Below, one piece after another: positions 1 through 9,477 of a DNA stretch of 64,000 nt. The notes below the pieces were generated by a model. That model was given only the letters and a program-made list of their open reading frames with translations. It made no database searches and was not told where the DNA came from. The translations under genes were made by a program, and so were the position numbers. Source of the stretch: Hymenobacter sp. 15J16-1T3B (lineage in GTDB: Bacteria; Bacteroidota; Bacteroidia; Cytophagales; Hymenobacteraceae); the NCBI RefSeq assembly GCF_020711235.1, contig NZ_JAJFAV010000019.1:1-64000 (forward strand). The letters run 5' to 3'. The first letter of the stretch is position 1; each line of letters begins with the position of its first letter.

Positions 1-890
1 ACCACCTCCCCGATCTTGCGCCGGCCCCCGAACGCGTCGCGCCGCCACTCCTCCACCACGAACGCCACGTTGTAGTCCCCGAGCAGGTTAGGAGCATTCC
101 ACACTATCTGCCCGGTGCTGTCGTTCATCACCAAGATCGAAGAACTCGACGTGTCGCCCACCGGCGGCCCCGTGTAAGGCACCTGCATGCCGCCGGAGGC
201 AACGTTCGGGAACGTATAGCCCGGAATGTCGACCGGACGGGGCGTATTGTCGCCGCCGGGGCCCACAATGGAAGCTACCGAGCGCGGCTCGTACTGGCAC
301 ACCCGCAGGCGAAAGACGAGGGAATCCTGGTCTTTATCGGAGGCGCCGGGGTTGTGCAAGAACACTTGGCCCGCGGCGGCCCGGTCCACGGCCGGGGCGT
401 TGAGCACCGGCGAGTGGTTGACGCCGATGATGGGGTTGATGTTGACCTGGGTGTGGATGTAAAAGCTGCGGTCCTGCGACGACGGCACGTTGCGAATCCC
501 CGTGGCCCGCAGCTCGCCGATATGGCTAACCACGTACAGGCCGGGGGCGTTGTAGGTATGCTCGAAATAATAGACGCTGCGGGCTACGTTGTTGGCAAGC
601 CGCACCCTCGGCAGGCGGGTGGCGACCAGGCTGGTACCGTCGCCAAAAAAAATGGTTGCGAGGTTGCTTTGCGCATTGCCCGGGTCATCGGCGCCGGCGT
701 CAGCATCGGTATAAAGCACCATCTTGAAAAAGATGCGCAGCGGGTTGTGGGCCGGGGTCGAGTCGGGCTTGGCCTGGATGTCGCCGGCGCGGATGTGGCT
801 GGCCCGGGCGGGTGCCGCCAGTAGGCTCAGCACCAGGAGAATAGGCAGCAGCGCAAGCCGCAGCGGATGGCGGAGTAAGAGAGAAACCAT
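1..890 (-). CDS. Secreted gliding/T9SS-associated surface protein, N-terminal part (cut by window edge)
   Basis: The frame stays open from an ATG at 890 to the left edge, so only the first 296 or so residues are visible. It starts with a basic stretch and a hydrophobic signal peptide ending near ARA, followed by SHIRAGD. This mature N-terminus is typical of large Cytophagales proteins annotated as gliding-motility-associated or T9SS type B proteins. The rest is beta-rich, with PKD/cadherin-like wording such as HTYNAPGLYVV and NHSPVLNAP. The missing C-terminus should hold the sorting domain. Export is well supported; the gliding link is inference from family resemblance. Confidence 0.75.
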   Translation of the reverse strand, partial: MVSLLLRHPLRLALLPILLVLSLLAAPARASHIRAGDIQAKPDSTPAHNPLRIFFKMVLYTDADAGADDPGNAQSNLATIFFGDGTSLVATRLPRVRLANNVARSVYYFEHTYNAPGLYVVSHIGELRATGIRNVPSSQDRSFYIHTQVNINPIIGVNHSPVLNAPAVDRAAAGQVFLHNPGASDKDQDSLVFRLRVCQYEPRSVASIVGPGGDNTPRPVDIPGYTFPNVASGGMQVPYTGPPVGDTSSSSILVMNDSTGQIVWNAPNLLGDYNVAFVVEEWRRDAFGGRRKIGEV

Positions 891-1001
891 AAGCACTGCA
901 GGGGTAAGAAAAAGTAAGGAACGCAGGACGGGCAAACATTCCAACGCCGCACTTGCAAAAATCGTACGCACGGCGCGGGCCGGAGTTTGGCCCGCGCCAG
1001 T

Positions 1002-1781
1002 TTATAGATGCACCAAAGGCACCGGTTGCATATCCAGCGCCGCAATTTGTGCGCGGAAGGCCGTCGGAAGCAGGCTGGTGCGCGCCCAGCGGCTCGGGGC
1101 CAGGTGCTGCACGCGCCGGTACACGGCTATGACGGGCCGCAGCGCCTGCCCCCGGCCCAGGTGCAGCAACCGGCGCACCAGCGGGGGCACCACCAGCCCC
1201 TGGGCCTGGCGCAGCAGGGCGTAGCGCACCGGGCCGAGGTGGCGGCGGTACTGACGGTAGAGGTCGGTGGTGTAGCGGCTGGGCGCCAGATCCGCGGCGA
1301 GGTGCTGCGCACGCTGCTGCTGCCACTCGGCGTAGGTGGCGGGTACGGCCGCAATGCCCATGCGCCGGCCCACGCGCCCGAACACGTCGAACACTTCCGC
1401 CCGTTCGGCCGCCGTCAGGGGGCGCTCCAGCGCTTCGTGGGCCCGAATGGAGTAGTCGATGAGCATAAACAAAACGTCGCGGTAGGCCCAGTCGGGGATG
1501 CGGGCGCCCCGCTTGGCTTCCACCGCGCGGTGGATGTGGGCAATGGTGTCGATGGCACGCTCGGCGGCGGGCCGCTCGGCAAACACAATCTGCCGGGCGT
1601 ACTCGACGGTGGAAAACAGCCGGCCCAGCGGATCGGCGGGCAGCTTGCCGGTGAAATACAGCCAATCGACGGCTTTGTTCAGGGCAAATTCGGCCGCGGC
1701 CCCGGCGAATATGAACAGCACGGTGTCGGCCTTGCCCCAGATGGTGCGCACAATGGAGGTGGGCGCTACGAAATATTCCAT
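1002..1781 (-). CDS. Oxygenase MpaB-like protein (DUF2236)
   Basis: This 259-residue protein resembles the DUF2236/MpaB family, which includes latex-clearing rubber oxygenases and fungal MpaB. The family features visible are an early hydrophobic segment (GKADTVLFIFAGAAAEFALN), the His of IAHIHRAV, and a later RAHEAL segment in the position of the family's second conserved stretch. The substrate is unknown; bacterial members often act on hydrophobic compounds with a b-type haem, but that is family knowledge only. It is a single gene with its own promoter (1825-1854). Confidence 0.75.
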   Translation of the reverse strand: MEYFVAPTSIVRTIWGKADTVLFIFAGAAAEFALNKAVDWLYFTGKLPADPLGRLFSTVEYARQIVFAERPAAERAIDTIAHIHRAVEAKRGARIPDWAYRDVLFMLIDYSIRAHEALERPLTAAERAEVFDVFGRVGRRMGIAAVPATYAEWQQQRAQHLAADLAPSRYTTDLYRQYRRHLGPVRYALLRQAQGLVVPPLVRRLLHLGRGQALRPVIAVYRRVQHLAPSRWARTSLLPTAFRAQIAALDMQPVPLVHL

Positions 1782-1824
1782 GCCTCGAAAAACAGCAAAA
1801 ACTAGCCGGAAAGTTTGATGTCAG

Positions 1825-1854
1825 CAAAATTATCAAAGAGCTTTGTAATGCAAA
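1825..1854 (-). promoter_or_regulatory. Bacteroidetes-type promoter of the MpaB-like gene
   Basis: Read on the minus strand, TTTG (1851-1854) is followed after 18 bases by TAATTTTG (1825-1832). This fits the -33 TTTG and -7 TAnnTTTG consensus of the Bacteroidetes primary sigma factor. The predicted start near 1818 leaves a leader of about 35 bases before the ATG at 1781. Confidence 0.7.
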
Positions 1855-1937
1855 GTTAAAAATTGGCTTGATGAGTAAACCAGAGCAGATTGCTACCGCT
1901 CGTCCTTGGTCCTGTTCGGCCGCTAACTTGTTCGTCG

Positions 1938-2348
1938 ATGCCCCTATCTGCCAACGATTTGCTTGATCTGCGCCGGCGCTACGCGGGGCTGGCGGGCCTG
2001 ACCGTGCTGCTGGGGCTGGCCTCGCGGCGGTTTCAAGCGGGGCTGCCGAGTTGGGTGGGCCTCTACGCCGGCGACGGGCTCTGGGCCCTGCTGGTGTTTG
2101 GGCTGGTGGGGCTGGGGTGGCCGCGCGGGCCGCTGCGGCGCCGGGCGGGGTTGGCCGCCGCTTGGGCCCTGGCCACCGAGCTGAGCCAGCTGTGGCAGGC
2201 GCCGTGGCTGCAGGCGCTGCGGGCCACCCGGCTGGGGGCGCTGGTGCTCGGCCGGGGCTTTCTGTGGTCCGATTTGGGATGCTACGCCGCGGGCATCTTG
2301 CTGGGCTGCGCCCTCGACGGCTGGCTGAGGAACCCGCGCCAGCGCTAA
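1938..2348 (+). CDS. DUF2809 family membrane protein
   Basis: This small integral membrane protein of 136 residues is counted from the ATG at 1938; a TTG further upstream would add 16 residues without membrane character. The DUF2809 signature is clear: GLASR near the N-terminus, YAGDGLWALLVF, ATELSQLWQAPWLQALRATRLGALVLG split over the third and fourth helices, and FLWSDLGCYAAGILLG at the end. Four membrane helices are expected. The function of DUF2809 is unknown. Its stop lies 32 bases from the stop of the convergent ClC gene. Confidence 0.85.
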   Translation: MPLSANDLLDLRRRYAGLAGLTVLLGLASRRFQAGLPSWVGLYAGDGLWALLVFGLVGLGWPRGPLRRRAGLAAAWALATELSQLWQAPWLQALRATRLGALVLGRGFLWSDLGCYAAGILLGCALDGWLRNPRQR

Positions 2349-2380
2349 AGGCGGCCGGCGCTGCGCGCGGGCCTAAGCAC

Positions 2381-4159
2381 CTATTCGCTTTCCTTGATGA
2401 GCTGCTTGCGGTAGCTGGCCAGGATGGCCGACTTGAGCAGGAAGCCCACGTAGCGGCCGTTTTTGAGCACCGGCAACGACCACACGTTCAGCTGCTCCAT
2501 GCAGCGCAAGGTGTCCAGCAGGGTATCGTCGACGTTGACGGTGGCGGGCGGCTCGGTCATTAGGTCGCGCACACGGGTGGTGGTGTAGTGCTGCTCGTCG
2601 AAGAGGGCGTCGCGCACCTGATCGAGCGAGATGATGCCCACCAGTGCCCCATCGTCGTCGACCACGGGGAAGAGGTTGCGGGTGGCGTGGCGGAAGATGT
2701 CGACCAGCTCGCCCAGCGTCGCCTCGGGCTGCACCGGCTCGAAGTCGGTTTCGACGAGGCGGGAGAGGTCGAGCTGGGCCAGCAGGCCCCGGTCGCGGTC
2801 TTGGTGCACGTACACGCCGCGCTGCACCAGCTTGCGCGTGTACACCGAGTAGGGCTCGAAGTAGCGCGTGATGAGGTAGGAGCAGCTCGTCACCACCATC
2901 AGGGGCACGAACAGGGCGTAGCCGCCGGTAATTTCGGCAATAAGGAAGATGGCCGTGAGCGGGGCGTGCACCACGCCGGCCAGCACGCCGGCCATGCCCA
3001 GCACCACGAAGTGCACCTCCGGTACCACAAACCAGCCGCTGATGTTGATGAGCCGGGCGATGAAAAAACCTAGCAGCGCCCCCGAAAACAGCGAGGAACC
3101 GAACATGCCCCCGTTGCCGCCGGCCCCGATGGTGATGCAGGTGGCCAGCACCTTCAGTAGCATGGTACACAGGGCCACGGTGAGCAGAATCCACACGTTT
3201 TCGTCGCGGTACACCGAAAAAATACTGGCGTCGAGCAGGTGCTGGGGCTCCCCGCTGAGCAGGTTTTGCACGATGTTGTACCCTTCGCCGTAGAGCGGCG
3301 GGAAGACGAACACCAGCACGCCCAGCCCGATGCCGCCCAGGGCCACCTTGCGGAACGAGCCCTTCCACCGCTCAAACACCTTGTCGGCGGCGAAGTACAC
3401 CCGGATCATGTACACCGACAGCAGGGCCGCGCACAAACCCAGCACGATGTAAAACGGGATGGTGTCGACGTCCCAGCTGGTGGTGATGAGCACGAAGGGC
3501 TGGCCCGAAAACAGCAGTTTGGACACCACCGTGGCCGTGGCCGAGGAAATCAGCAGCGGGATGAAAAACGGCGCCGACAGCTCGCTCAGCACCACTTCCA
3601 CCGCAAACAGCACGCCGGCAATAGGCGAGTTGAAGATGGCCGCCACGCCCGCCGCCGCCCCGCAGCCCACCAGCAGGCGCCGCTCGCGCCGGCTCACGCG
3701 CAGGATGCGGGCCAGGTTGGAGCCGATGGCCGAGCCGGTGACGGAAATCGGGGCTTCCAGACCGGCCGAGCCGCCGAAGGTGACCGTGAGCAAGGAGCTG
3801 ACCCACTGCGAGTAGAGCTTGGAGCGCGGCACGATGCTGCCCTGCCGGGCCACCGAGTAGATGATGGGCCCGATGCCGCGGCCGAGGTTGCCGTGCAGCA
3901 CGTAGCGGGCGAAGAGCACCGTCAGCCCGATGCCGATGATGGGGTAGAGGAAGAGGGCGAAAACGCGGTTTTGCTCCGGAATCCAGCCGTAGAGCAATTC
4001 CTGCCCCCAGTGCACCGCATTTTTGAGCAGTACTGCCGCCAGGCCCGCCAGCATGCCCACCAGCACGCTCACCAGAATCAGGTACACCCGGTCGCTGACG
4101 TGGCGCAGGCGCCAAAGCAGCAAGGGACGGAGTACTCGGTGAACAACGCTTTGGGACAT
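2381..4159 (-). CDS. ClC-family chloride channel/transporter with C-terminal CBS pair
   Basis: A 592-residue member of the ClC family that moves chloride across the inner membrane. About ten membrane helices run from residue 20 to 430. The ion-path motifs are GRGIGP, GSAGLEAP and GGNGGMFGSS. The Glu of GLEAP is the gating glutamate, so proton-coupled exchange is possible. Two CBS domains follow (roughly residues 450-590), which in other ClC proteins bind nucleotides and tune activity. The ATG at 4159 is chosen over an upstream one because the extra 21 residues look non-coding. It appears to be a single gene. Confidence 0.93.
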   Translation of the reverse strand: MSQSVVHRVLRPLLLWRLRHVSDRVYLILVSVLVGMLAGLAAVLLKNAVHWGQELLYGWIPEQNRVFALFLYPIIGIGLTVLFARYVLHGNLGRGIGPIIYSVARQGSIVPRSKLYSQWVSSLLTVTFGGSAGLEAPISVTGSAIGSNLARILRVSRRERRLLVGCGAAAGVAAIFNSPIAGVLFAVEVVLSELSAPFFIPLLISSATATVVSKLLFSGQPFVLITTSWDVDTIPFYIVLGLCAALLSVYMIRVYFAADKVFERWKGSFRKVALGGIGLGVLVFVFPPLYGEGYNIVQNLLSGEPQHLLDASIFSVYRDENVWILLTVALCTMLLKVLATCITIGAGGNGGMFGSSLFSGALLGFFIARLINISGWFVVPEVHFVVLGMAGVLAGVVHAPLTAIFLIAEITGGYALFVPLMVVTSCSYLITRYFEPYSVYTRKLVQRGVYVHQDRDRGLLAQLDLSRLVETDFEPVQPEATLGELVDIFRHATRNLFPVVDDDGALVGIISLDQVRDALFDEQHYTTTRVRDLMTEPPATVNVDDTLLDTLRCMEQLNVWSLPVLKNGRYVGFLLKSAILASYRKQLIKESE

Positions 4160-4273
4160 GCGGTACGCGGCAAAGACGACTGGGCGGCCGCTAGGGCCCC
4201 TAACGCCGTCGGGTGCCCGCATGATACGGGGATTTGCGGAAATGGTGAAATAAGCGGGTGATTCCGCGGCGGC

Positions 4274-6028
4274 TTACTGGGGCACGAGCAGCTCGACCAA
4301 GAAGCCGTGCCCGGGCGCGGGGCCGGTGCGCAACGTGCCGCCGAGGGCCGTGGCCCGCTGCTGCATGCTGCGCAGGCCCAGCCCGCTGCGGCCCGAGGGG
4401 GCGGCCCCGCCGGCCTGCCCGTCGTCGGCCACGCGCAGGCGCAAGTTGCCGTCGGTGCGCTCCAGGCTCACGTGCAGCTCGGTGGCCTGCCGGGCGTGGC
4501 GGGCGGCGTTGCTGACGGCTTCCTTGAAAATAAGGTAGAGGTGCTGGCGCAGCTCGGGGTTCAGGTGCTCCTCGTCGCGCAGGCCGAGCACGTGCAGCTC
4601 GGTGGCCAGGCCCGCGGGCGGGGCGCACTGGTCGAGGTGGTCCCGCATGCGGTCGAGCAGGGCGCCCACAGTGTCGGCCTCGGCGTCGATGCCCCAGACG
4701 ATGTCGCGCATGGTGCTGGCGGCCTGGCGGGAGTTGGTGAGCAGGCGCTCCAGGGCTGGGTCGGGCTGGGGCTGCTGCTGGCGCAGCAGCTCGGCCTGCA
4801 GGTTCACGCGGGTGAGCAGGGTGCCCACTTCGTCGTGCAGGTCGGCGGCAATGCGGGTGCGCATGCGCAGGGCGGCCGTGGTGGAGGCCAGCAGGTGGCG
4901 GGCCCGCTGCCGCACCACCACCAGCACCAGCATCAGCCCGGCGCCGGCCAACACGGCCAGAAACAGGGTGGTGCGGCGCGTCAGTTCGGCTTCGCGCAGG
5001 CGGGTAGCGGCCTGCAGGGCGGCAATGCGCTGCTGCTGCCGGGCCAGCTGCTGCTCCTTCTGCTGGGTGGCGTGCAGCGTCTGCAGCTCGCGGGCGTGGC
5101 GCGCACTCGATTCCTCGAACAAGCTGTCCTGCAGCACGGCGTAGCGCCGCTGGTAGGTGAGGGCGCGCTGGTACTGGCCGAGCCGCTGCAGCGCCGGCAC
5201 CAGCGTCGTGGTCACGCTCATTTCGTCGTTGAGGTTGTGGGCGGCGCGGGCGGCGTGCAGGGTGGCTTCGAGGCGGCGGGCGGCGGCGGCGTAATGGCCC
5301 AGGCGGTAATCGAGCACGCCGCGCATTTCGTCCAGGAACAGTTGCGTGCCGATGTGGCGCGGCGGCGCGTAGGCGGCAAAGGCCGAGTCGAGCAGCGCCG
5401 CGGCGCGCGGGTACTGCTGCTGTTGTAGGGCCAGGTCGGCGAGGTTGGCCAGCCCCACCGCCACGTTGCCCGGGTCGCGCTCCTGCCGGGCCAGGCGCAG
5501 GGCTTGGCGGTAGCAGTGGGTGGCCAGCGGAAAGTCGCGCGCGATGGTGGCGCAGCAGGCGAGGTTGGTGTAGATGCCGCCCAGCTCGGCGCGACCGGCG
5601 GCGGTGTGGCGCGGCACCAGGCGCAGGGCCTCGCGGCCGTAGGCTATGCCGGGCTGGGGCTGTTTGAGCAGGTAATAGGAATAGCTCAGCCACTCGCAGG
5701 CCACGGCGGCGCGCAGGGAGTCGCCGTCTTCCAGGCCCATGCGCCGCGTCTGCAGCATCTGGATAATGGCCAGGCTGGGCTGGTTTTCGTGTAGGTAGTG
5801 GCCCGCCAGGTTGGCCAGCAGCTCGGCGCGCACCAGCCGGGGCAGCCCGGGGCGGCGGGTGAGGGCAACGACGGTGGGCGCCGTGCGCAGGGTGACGGGC
5901 TGCCGGGCCAGGCGCAGCTGGGCGGCCAGCGGCAGCCCGGGCAGGCGGCGCAGGCTGTCGAGCGGGGACGCGGCGGTGAGCCCATCCGCCAGCAGCACGC
6001 TGAGCAGTAAGCCAAAGAGGCGTTTCAT
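4274..6028 (-). CDS. TPR sensor histidine kinase (HisKA_3/LytS-NarX type)
   Basis: A 584-residue sensor kinase. A signal peptide is followed by an Ala/Leu/Arg-rich TPR-like helical region (about residues 40-330), a coiled coil rich in Gln, one membrane helix (TLFLAVLAGAGLMLVLVVV) and a HisKA_3 domain. The phosphoacceptor is His398 in DLHDEVGT. The HATPase_c domain has the N box (KEAVSNAARHA) and G boxes (DDGQAGG, GLGLRSM). Its natural partner type is a NarL/LuxR response regulator, and one lies 5 kb away at 10987. The genes between the two encode surface proteins, so the four probably form one regulatory unit (inference). Confidence 0.93.
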   Translation of the reverse strand: MKRLFGLLLSVLLADGLTAASPLDSLRRLPGLPLAAQLRLARQPVTLRTAPTVVALTRRPGLPRLVRAELLANLAGHYLHENQPSLAIIQMLQTRRMGLEDGDSLRAAVACEWLSYSYYLLKQPQPGIAYGREALRLVPRHTAAGRAELGGIYTNLACCATIARDFPLATHCYRQALRLARQERDPGNVAVGLANLADLALQQQQYPRAAALLDSAFAAYAPPRHIGTQLFLDEMRGVLDYRLGHYAAAARRLEATLHAARAAHNLNDEMSVTTTLVPALQRLGQYQRALTYQRRYAVLQDSLFEESSARHARELQTLHATQQKEQQLARQQQRIAALQAATRLREAELTRRTTLFLAVLAGAGLMLVLVVVRQRARHLLASTTAALRMRTRIAADLHDEVGTLLTRVNLQAELLRQQQPQPDPALERLLTNSRQAASTMRDIVWGIDAEADTVGALLDRMRDHLDQCAPPAGLATELHVLGLRDEEHLNPELRQHLYLIFKEAVSNAARHARQATELHVSLERTDGNLRLRVADDGQAGGAAPSGRSGLGLRSMQQRATALGGTLRTGPAPGHGFLVELLVPQ

Positions 6029-6077
6029 GCAGAAGGCAAACGGGCGCGCGAGCAGAGCGAGGCCGCGCGCCGACTGG

Positions 6078-6085
6078 TAAAAATA
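6078..6085 (-). promoter_or_regulatory. Candidate -7 box for the sensor kinase gene
   Basis: The minus strand reads TATTTTTA, one base off TAnnTTTG, 49 bases upstream of the kinase ATG. No clear -33 element is seen, so this is a weak call. Confidence 0.35.
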
Positions 6086-6108
6086 CGGGTTGCCGCGGGG
6101 CTTACGCA

Positions 6109-6156
6109 CTGCCGCCCGCCCCAATCAGTGCGCGGCACTCTCGGGGCGGGCGGCAG
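6109..6156 (-). terminator. Long GC hairpin between fibre gene and kinase gene
   Basis: Two perfect 14-base arms (6109-6122 and 6143-6156) enclose a loop with a further 5-base stem (AGTGC/GCACT). It begins 28 bases after the fibre-protein stop codon. There is no T-run, so it may stabilise the 3' end or end transcription by another route. It suggests that the kinase is mostly transcribed on its own. Confidence 0.55.
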
Positions 6157-6183
6157 AAGGTAGCCGACAGGGGTCGGCGGGGC

Positions 6184-9100
6184 TTACTTGGCCTCGGCCT
6201 TGGCCCCCAGCAGGTTTTCCAGGGCTTTCAGGCGCTGGGCCAGGTCGGCGGTCTGCGCGGCCTGGGTTTGCAGCGAGGCGTGCTGCTGATCAAGACGCTG
6301 GCCCTGGGCGTGGTTTTGCTGGCGCAACTGGGCGTTTTGCTGTTCCAGTTCGGCCACTTTGCGGGCCAGTTCCTGGGTGGCCGACACGTTGAGCATGGCC
6401 AGGGCTTCGTAGTCGACGGTGCGCACGTCGGAGTGCTCCAGGCCAAACACGAACACCGCCTGGCCGGCCAGCTGCCGGGCCCCGCGCACCACCAGCGTGG
6501 TGCCGCGGACGGCCTTCACCGTGCCCACGACTTCGCAGGATGCGCCGATGAGCTTGATGCGCTGGCCGGGCGCGGCGGCCGGGGCGGCGGGCAGGGTCAG
6601 CACCAGCAGCGAATCGGCCTGCGCGGCGGCCTGGGTGGCGCTGGCGTAGATGTCGGGCAGGAAGCCGCTATGCTGGTTGACGGCCTGCGGAAACACTTCC
6701 TCCACTTCCTGGGCAATGACCTTCTTGAAGCGGCGCTGCCCGTACTGCACCCGGTCGCGCATGGTGTAGTCGGTGATGCGCAGGCGCTGGAGCAGGGCCA
6801 AATCCTGGGCGGCGTTGCTCAGGCCGATGACGGTTTTGAGGCGGCGGTCGGAGGTGGCGTTGAATTCGGTGGCCAGCACCCGGCCCGTGGCGCGGATGCT
6901 CACCGCGCCGGTGTTGTTGGTGGCGTAGCCGGTGGAGCCGCCGCCGTTGAGGTAGCCGTAGTTGAAGTTGCCGGGCGTCACCGAGCGCTGCACGTCGAGC
7001 GGGTACGCGGGCGCGGTGGTGCCGATGCCCACGTTGGTGCCGCTGAACGTGAGGTAGTTGGTGCCGCCGAAGCCCGGGCCGTCGTTGAACTTGAGCTTGA
7101 AGTTGTCGTTGGCATCCAGGCCCACGGAGGCCCAGGCGTTGCCGGGCGAGTGCACGACCAGGTAGGGGCTCTGCTGGCGGATTTCCAGCGGGCCGTTGGG
7201 CAGGGCCGCGTTGCTGAAGCCCGAACCGATGCCCAGGCGGCCGTTTTTCAGCACCATCTGCTGGCTGCCCCCGCCGGCGTCAAACTGCGTGTCGTTGTGC
7301 GAACCGCCCGCGTACCAGGCAAAAGCCTCGCCCGAGCGGAAGTACTCGGTGCCGCCTTGAATGCCAATGCCGTAGTCGGTATTCCAGAGGTTGAGCATCT
7401 GCCGGGTGCTGGCCCCGAAGCCCAGCGTGCCGCGCACCAATTGGCTGCCGTTCACGTCGAGCAGGGCCGCGGGGCTGGTCGTGCCGATGCCCACGCTGCC
7501 CGCGCCCTTGGGCATCAGGTTCAGGTTTTGGTCGGCGTTGGTGCCCGCCGCGTAGAGCGAGTTGTAGCCGATGCCCACGCCCTGCGTGCCGTTGTAGTGC
7601 CGGAATTCTGCCCCGCCGGCGGCTTGGTCGAAGTCGCCGGTCACGTACAGCGGGCGGCCCGAGGCGTGCGTGCCGGTGCGCCCGGCGGTGGTTTGCACGT
7701 CCAGGCGGTTGGCGGGCGTGGTGTTGCCCGTGCCGATGCCCACCGAGCCGTCGGCTTCAATGCTCACGTTGGGCGTGGTGCCAGCGTTGTCGTCGGAGTA
7801 GAAGCGGATGGGGGCGTTGTTGGTCACCAGGCGCATGAATACGCCGCTCTGGCGGGAGTACAGGCCCAAATCGGATGTAGCAGTAATGGCCGCGCCGCCG
7901 CGCTGAATCACGCCGGCCGGCAGCAGCAGGCCGCCGCTGCTCGTCAGGCCCAGGCCGCTGCTGCCGCCGTTGCCCACGAGTTGGTTGGCGCCCAGGTTCA
8001 GGTTCTGCGTGGCGGTGTGGTTGCCCAGGTTGTCGGCCCCGTTGGGCAGCGTCACGGCGTTGCCCCCGCTGATGCTCAGCGTCTGCCCGCTCAGCGCCAG
8101 CGTCTGGGCGTCGGTGGGCAGGGCTTGCGCGGCGAGCGTGCCGTTGTTATCGGTCGTCACCATGCGCGTGCCGCTGCCACCGAGGCCGTCGAGACGGGTG
8201 CTGCCGGTGACGTGCAGCGCCGCCTGGGGGCTGCTGGTGCCCACGCCCAGGCGGCTAGTGGCGTTGTCCCAATAGAGCTGGTTGCTGCCGCTGAGCTTGC
8301 TGCCGTCGCTGAAAATCACAGTGCCGGCCGCTTGGGAGGTGGTGGCGTTGTTCAGGCTGATGATGGGGGCTTCGGGCTGAAAGCTGAAGCTCAGGCGGGC
8401 GTAGCCCGCCCCGTTCTGGTAGCCTTGGGTGTGCGTCACGTTGCTGGTCAGCGCGGGGTCGGCGTAGGACGAGCCGCCGCCGGCGCCGGCGTTGCCGTGG
8501 CTCATGCCGCCGCCGTAGTAGCCGCCCCCGCCGCCCGCCGCGCCCCAGCTGGTGCCGCCGGTCAGACCCGCGCCCACGCCGGGGCCGGCCGGACTCGTGC
8601 CGCAGTAGCAGTACTGCTGCGGCGTGCCGCCCGTGACGCCGCCGGCCGATTGGCTGCCGCCGGTGCCCGGCGTGCCCGTCGGGTTGCCCGCCGTCGGAAT
8701 CAGCCCGTCGCCGCCGGTCAGGCCCCCGCCGGGGCCCCCGCGGGCGTAGTAACCCGAGCCGCCGCCGCCGCCGGCCACCAGCACCCGGTTGGTGAGGGCC
8801 GTACCCCCGATGCGAATGTCGGTAGCGCCGCCGCCCGGTTCGCTGCCGCGCCCGCCGCCGTTGTAGCCCCCGTCCTGGTAAAGCGTACTTGGATTATAGC
8901 CCCGGTCGCCCCCCACTTCAATGGTGAGCACCTGGCCCGGCGTCACCGTCAGCGTGGCCTGGACCCGGCCGCCCCGGCCGCCCCGGTAGCAGTTGCTGCA
9001 GTTGTCGATGGTGCGGCCGCGGGCCCCGGCCATGTCCACCTGCACGCTGGTCACGTTCGGCGGCACGGTCCAGGTCTGCGAGGTGCCGGTGTAGTTGAAG

Positions 9101-9426
9101 GTCAGCGTCTGCGGGCCGCTGGCGCTGGCCGAGAGGCCCTGCACCGATTCGCCCCAGTAGAAGCCGTTCCAGGTGTTGAGCTTGCCCGCGTCGGTGTTGT
9201 AGATGGTCAGGCCGGCCGCCGGGCTGGCAATGGCGTCGCGTTGCGCCTGCGTCATGCGCGGAGGCAGCAGGCCCTTGGCCGTCGAGGACACCTCCAGCGC
9301 CGCCGAAGCGTGCGGCGTGGTCGTTCCCACGCCCACCGAGCCGGTCGGCGTTTGGGCCCGGGCCGCGGGCGTAAGCAGCGCCAGCAGCAGAGCCGGCAAT
9401 AGCGCAAATCGTAAACGGTGTTGCAT
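6184..9426 (-). CDS. Glycine-rich, fibre-like surface protein with C-terminal S74 self-cleaving chaperone
   Basis: A 1080-residue secreted protein. It has a signal peptide (to about residue 24), a repeated GVGT-TTP-A-AL-V beta segment typical of long tail-fibre-like bacterial proteins, and a glycine-rich domain (about 115-340; GGGATDIRIGG, VAGGGGGSG). A long run of fibre-like beta repeats with recurring VGIGT follows. SDRRLK at 859-864 starts a Peptidase_S74 intramolecular chaperone, and the last 65 residues form a Gln-rich coiled coil. In phage endosialidases this domain drives trimer folding and then cuts itself off at the Ser-Asp motif. The start is the ATG at 9426. No T9SS sorting domain is visible, so the route across the outer membrane is open. 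Confidence 0.85.
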   Translation of the reverse strand: MQHRLRFALLPALLLALLTPAARAQTPTGSVGVGTTTPHASAALEVSSTAKGLLPPRMTQAQRDAIASPAAGLTIYNTDAGKLNTWNGFYWGESVQGLSASASGPQTLTFNYTGTSQTWTVPPNVTSVQVDMAGARGRTIDNCSNCYRGGRGGRVQATLTVTPGQVLTIEVGGDRGYNPSTLYQDGGYNGGGRGSEPGGGATDIRIGGTALTNRVLVAGGGGGSGYYARGGPGGGLTGGDGLIPTAGNPTGTPGTGGSQSAGGVTGGTPQQYCYCGTSPAGPGVGAGLTGGTSWGAAGGGGGYYGGGMSHGNAGAGGGSSYADPALTSNVTHTQGYQNGAGYARLSFSFQPEAPIISLNNATTSQAAGTVIFSDGSKLSGSNQLYWDNATSRLGVGTSSPQAALHVTGSTRLDGLGGSGTRMVTTDNNGTLAAQALPTDAQTLALSGQTLSISGGNAVTLPNGADNLGNHTATQNLNLGANQLVGNGGSSGLGLTSSGGLLLPAGVIQRGGAAITATSDLGLYSRQSGVFMRLVTNNAPIRFYSDDNAGTTPNVSIEADGSVGIGTGNTTPANRLDVQTTAGRTGTHASGRPLYVTGDFDQAAGGAEFRHYNGTQGVGIGYNSLYAAGTNADQNLNLMPKGAGSVGIGTTSPAALLDVNGSQLVRGTLGFGASTRQMLNLWNTDYGIGIQGGTEYFRSGEAFAWYAGGSHNDTQFDAGGGSQQMVLKNGRLGIGSGFSNAALPNGPLEIRQQSPYLVVHSPGNAWASVGLDANDNFKLKFNDGPGFGGTNYLTFSGTNVGIGTTAPAYPLDVQRSVTPGNFNYGYLNGGGSTGYATNNTGAVSIRATGRVLATEFNATSDRRLKTVIGLSNAAQDLALLQRLRITDYTMRDRVQYGQRRFKKVIAQEVEEVFPQAVNQHSGFLPDIYASATQAAAQADSLLVLTLPAAPAAAPGQRIKLIGASCEVVGTVKAVRGTTLVVRGARQLAGQAVFVFGLEHSDVRTVDYEALAMLNVSATQELARKVAELEQQNAQLRQQNHAQGQRLDQQHASLQTQAAQTADLAQRLKALENLLGAKAEAK

Positions 9427-9477
9427 AGAAAGGTGGAAGAGACGTATAGCCGGCCGGCCCGAGGGGCCACCGGACCA

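Noticed and set aside
3239-4261. A 340-residue plus-strand frame opposite the ClC gene
   Set aside because: His/Gln-rich shadow composition; ClC motifs are intact on the other strand.
6268-9402. A 1044-residue open frame on the plus strand opposite the fibre gene
   Set aside because: Made of GHA/VGG/RAE-type shadow codons and antisense to a gene with clear domains and promoter; a GC3 artefact.
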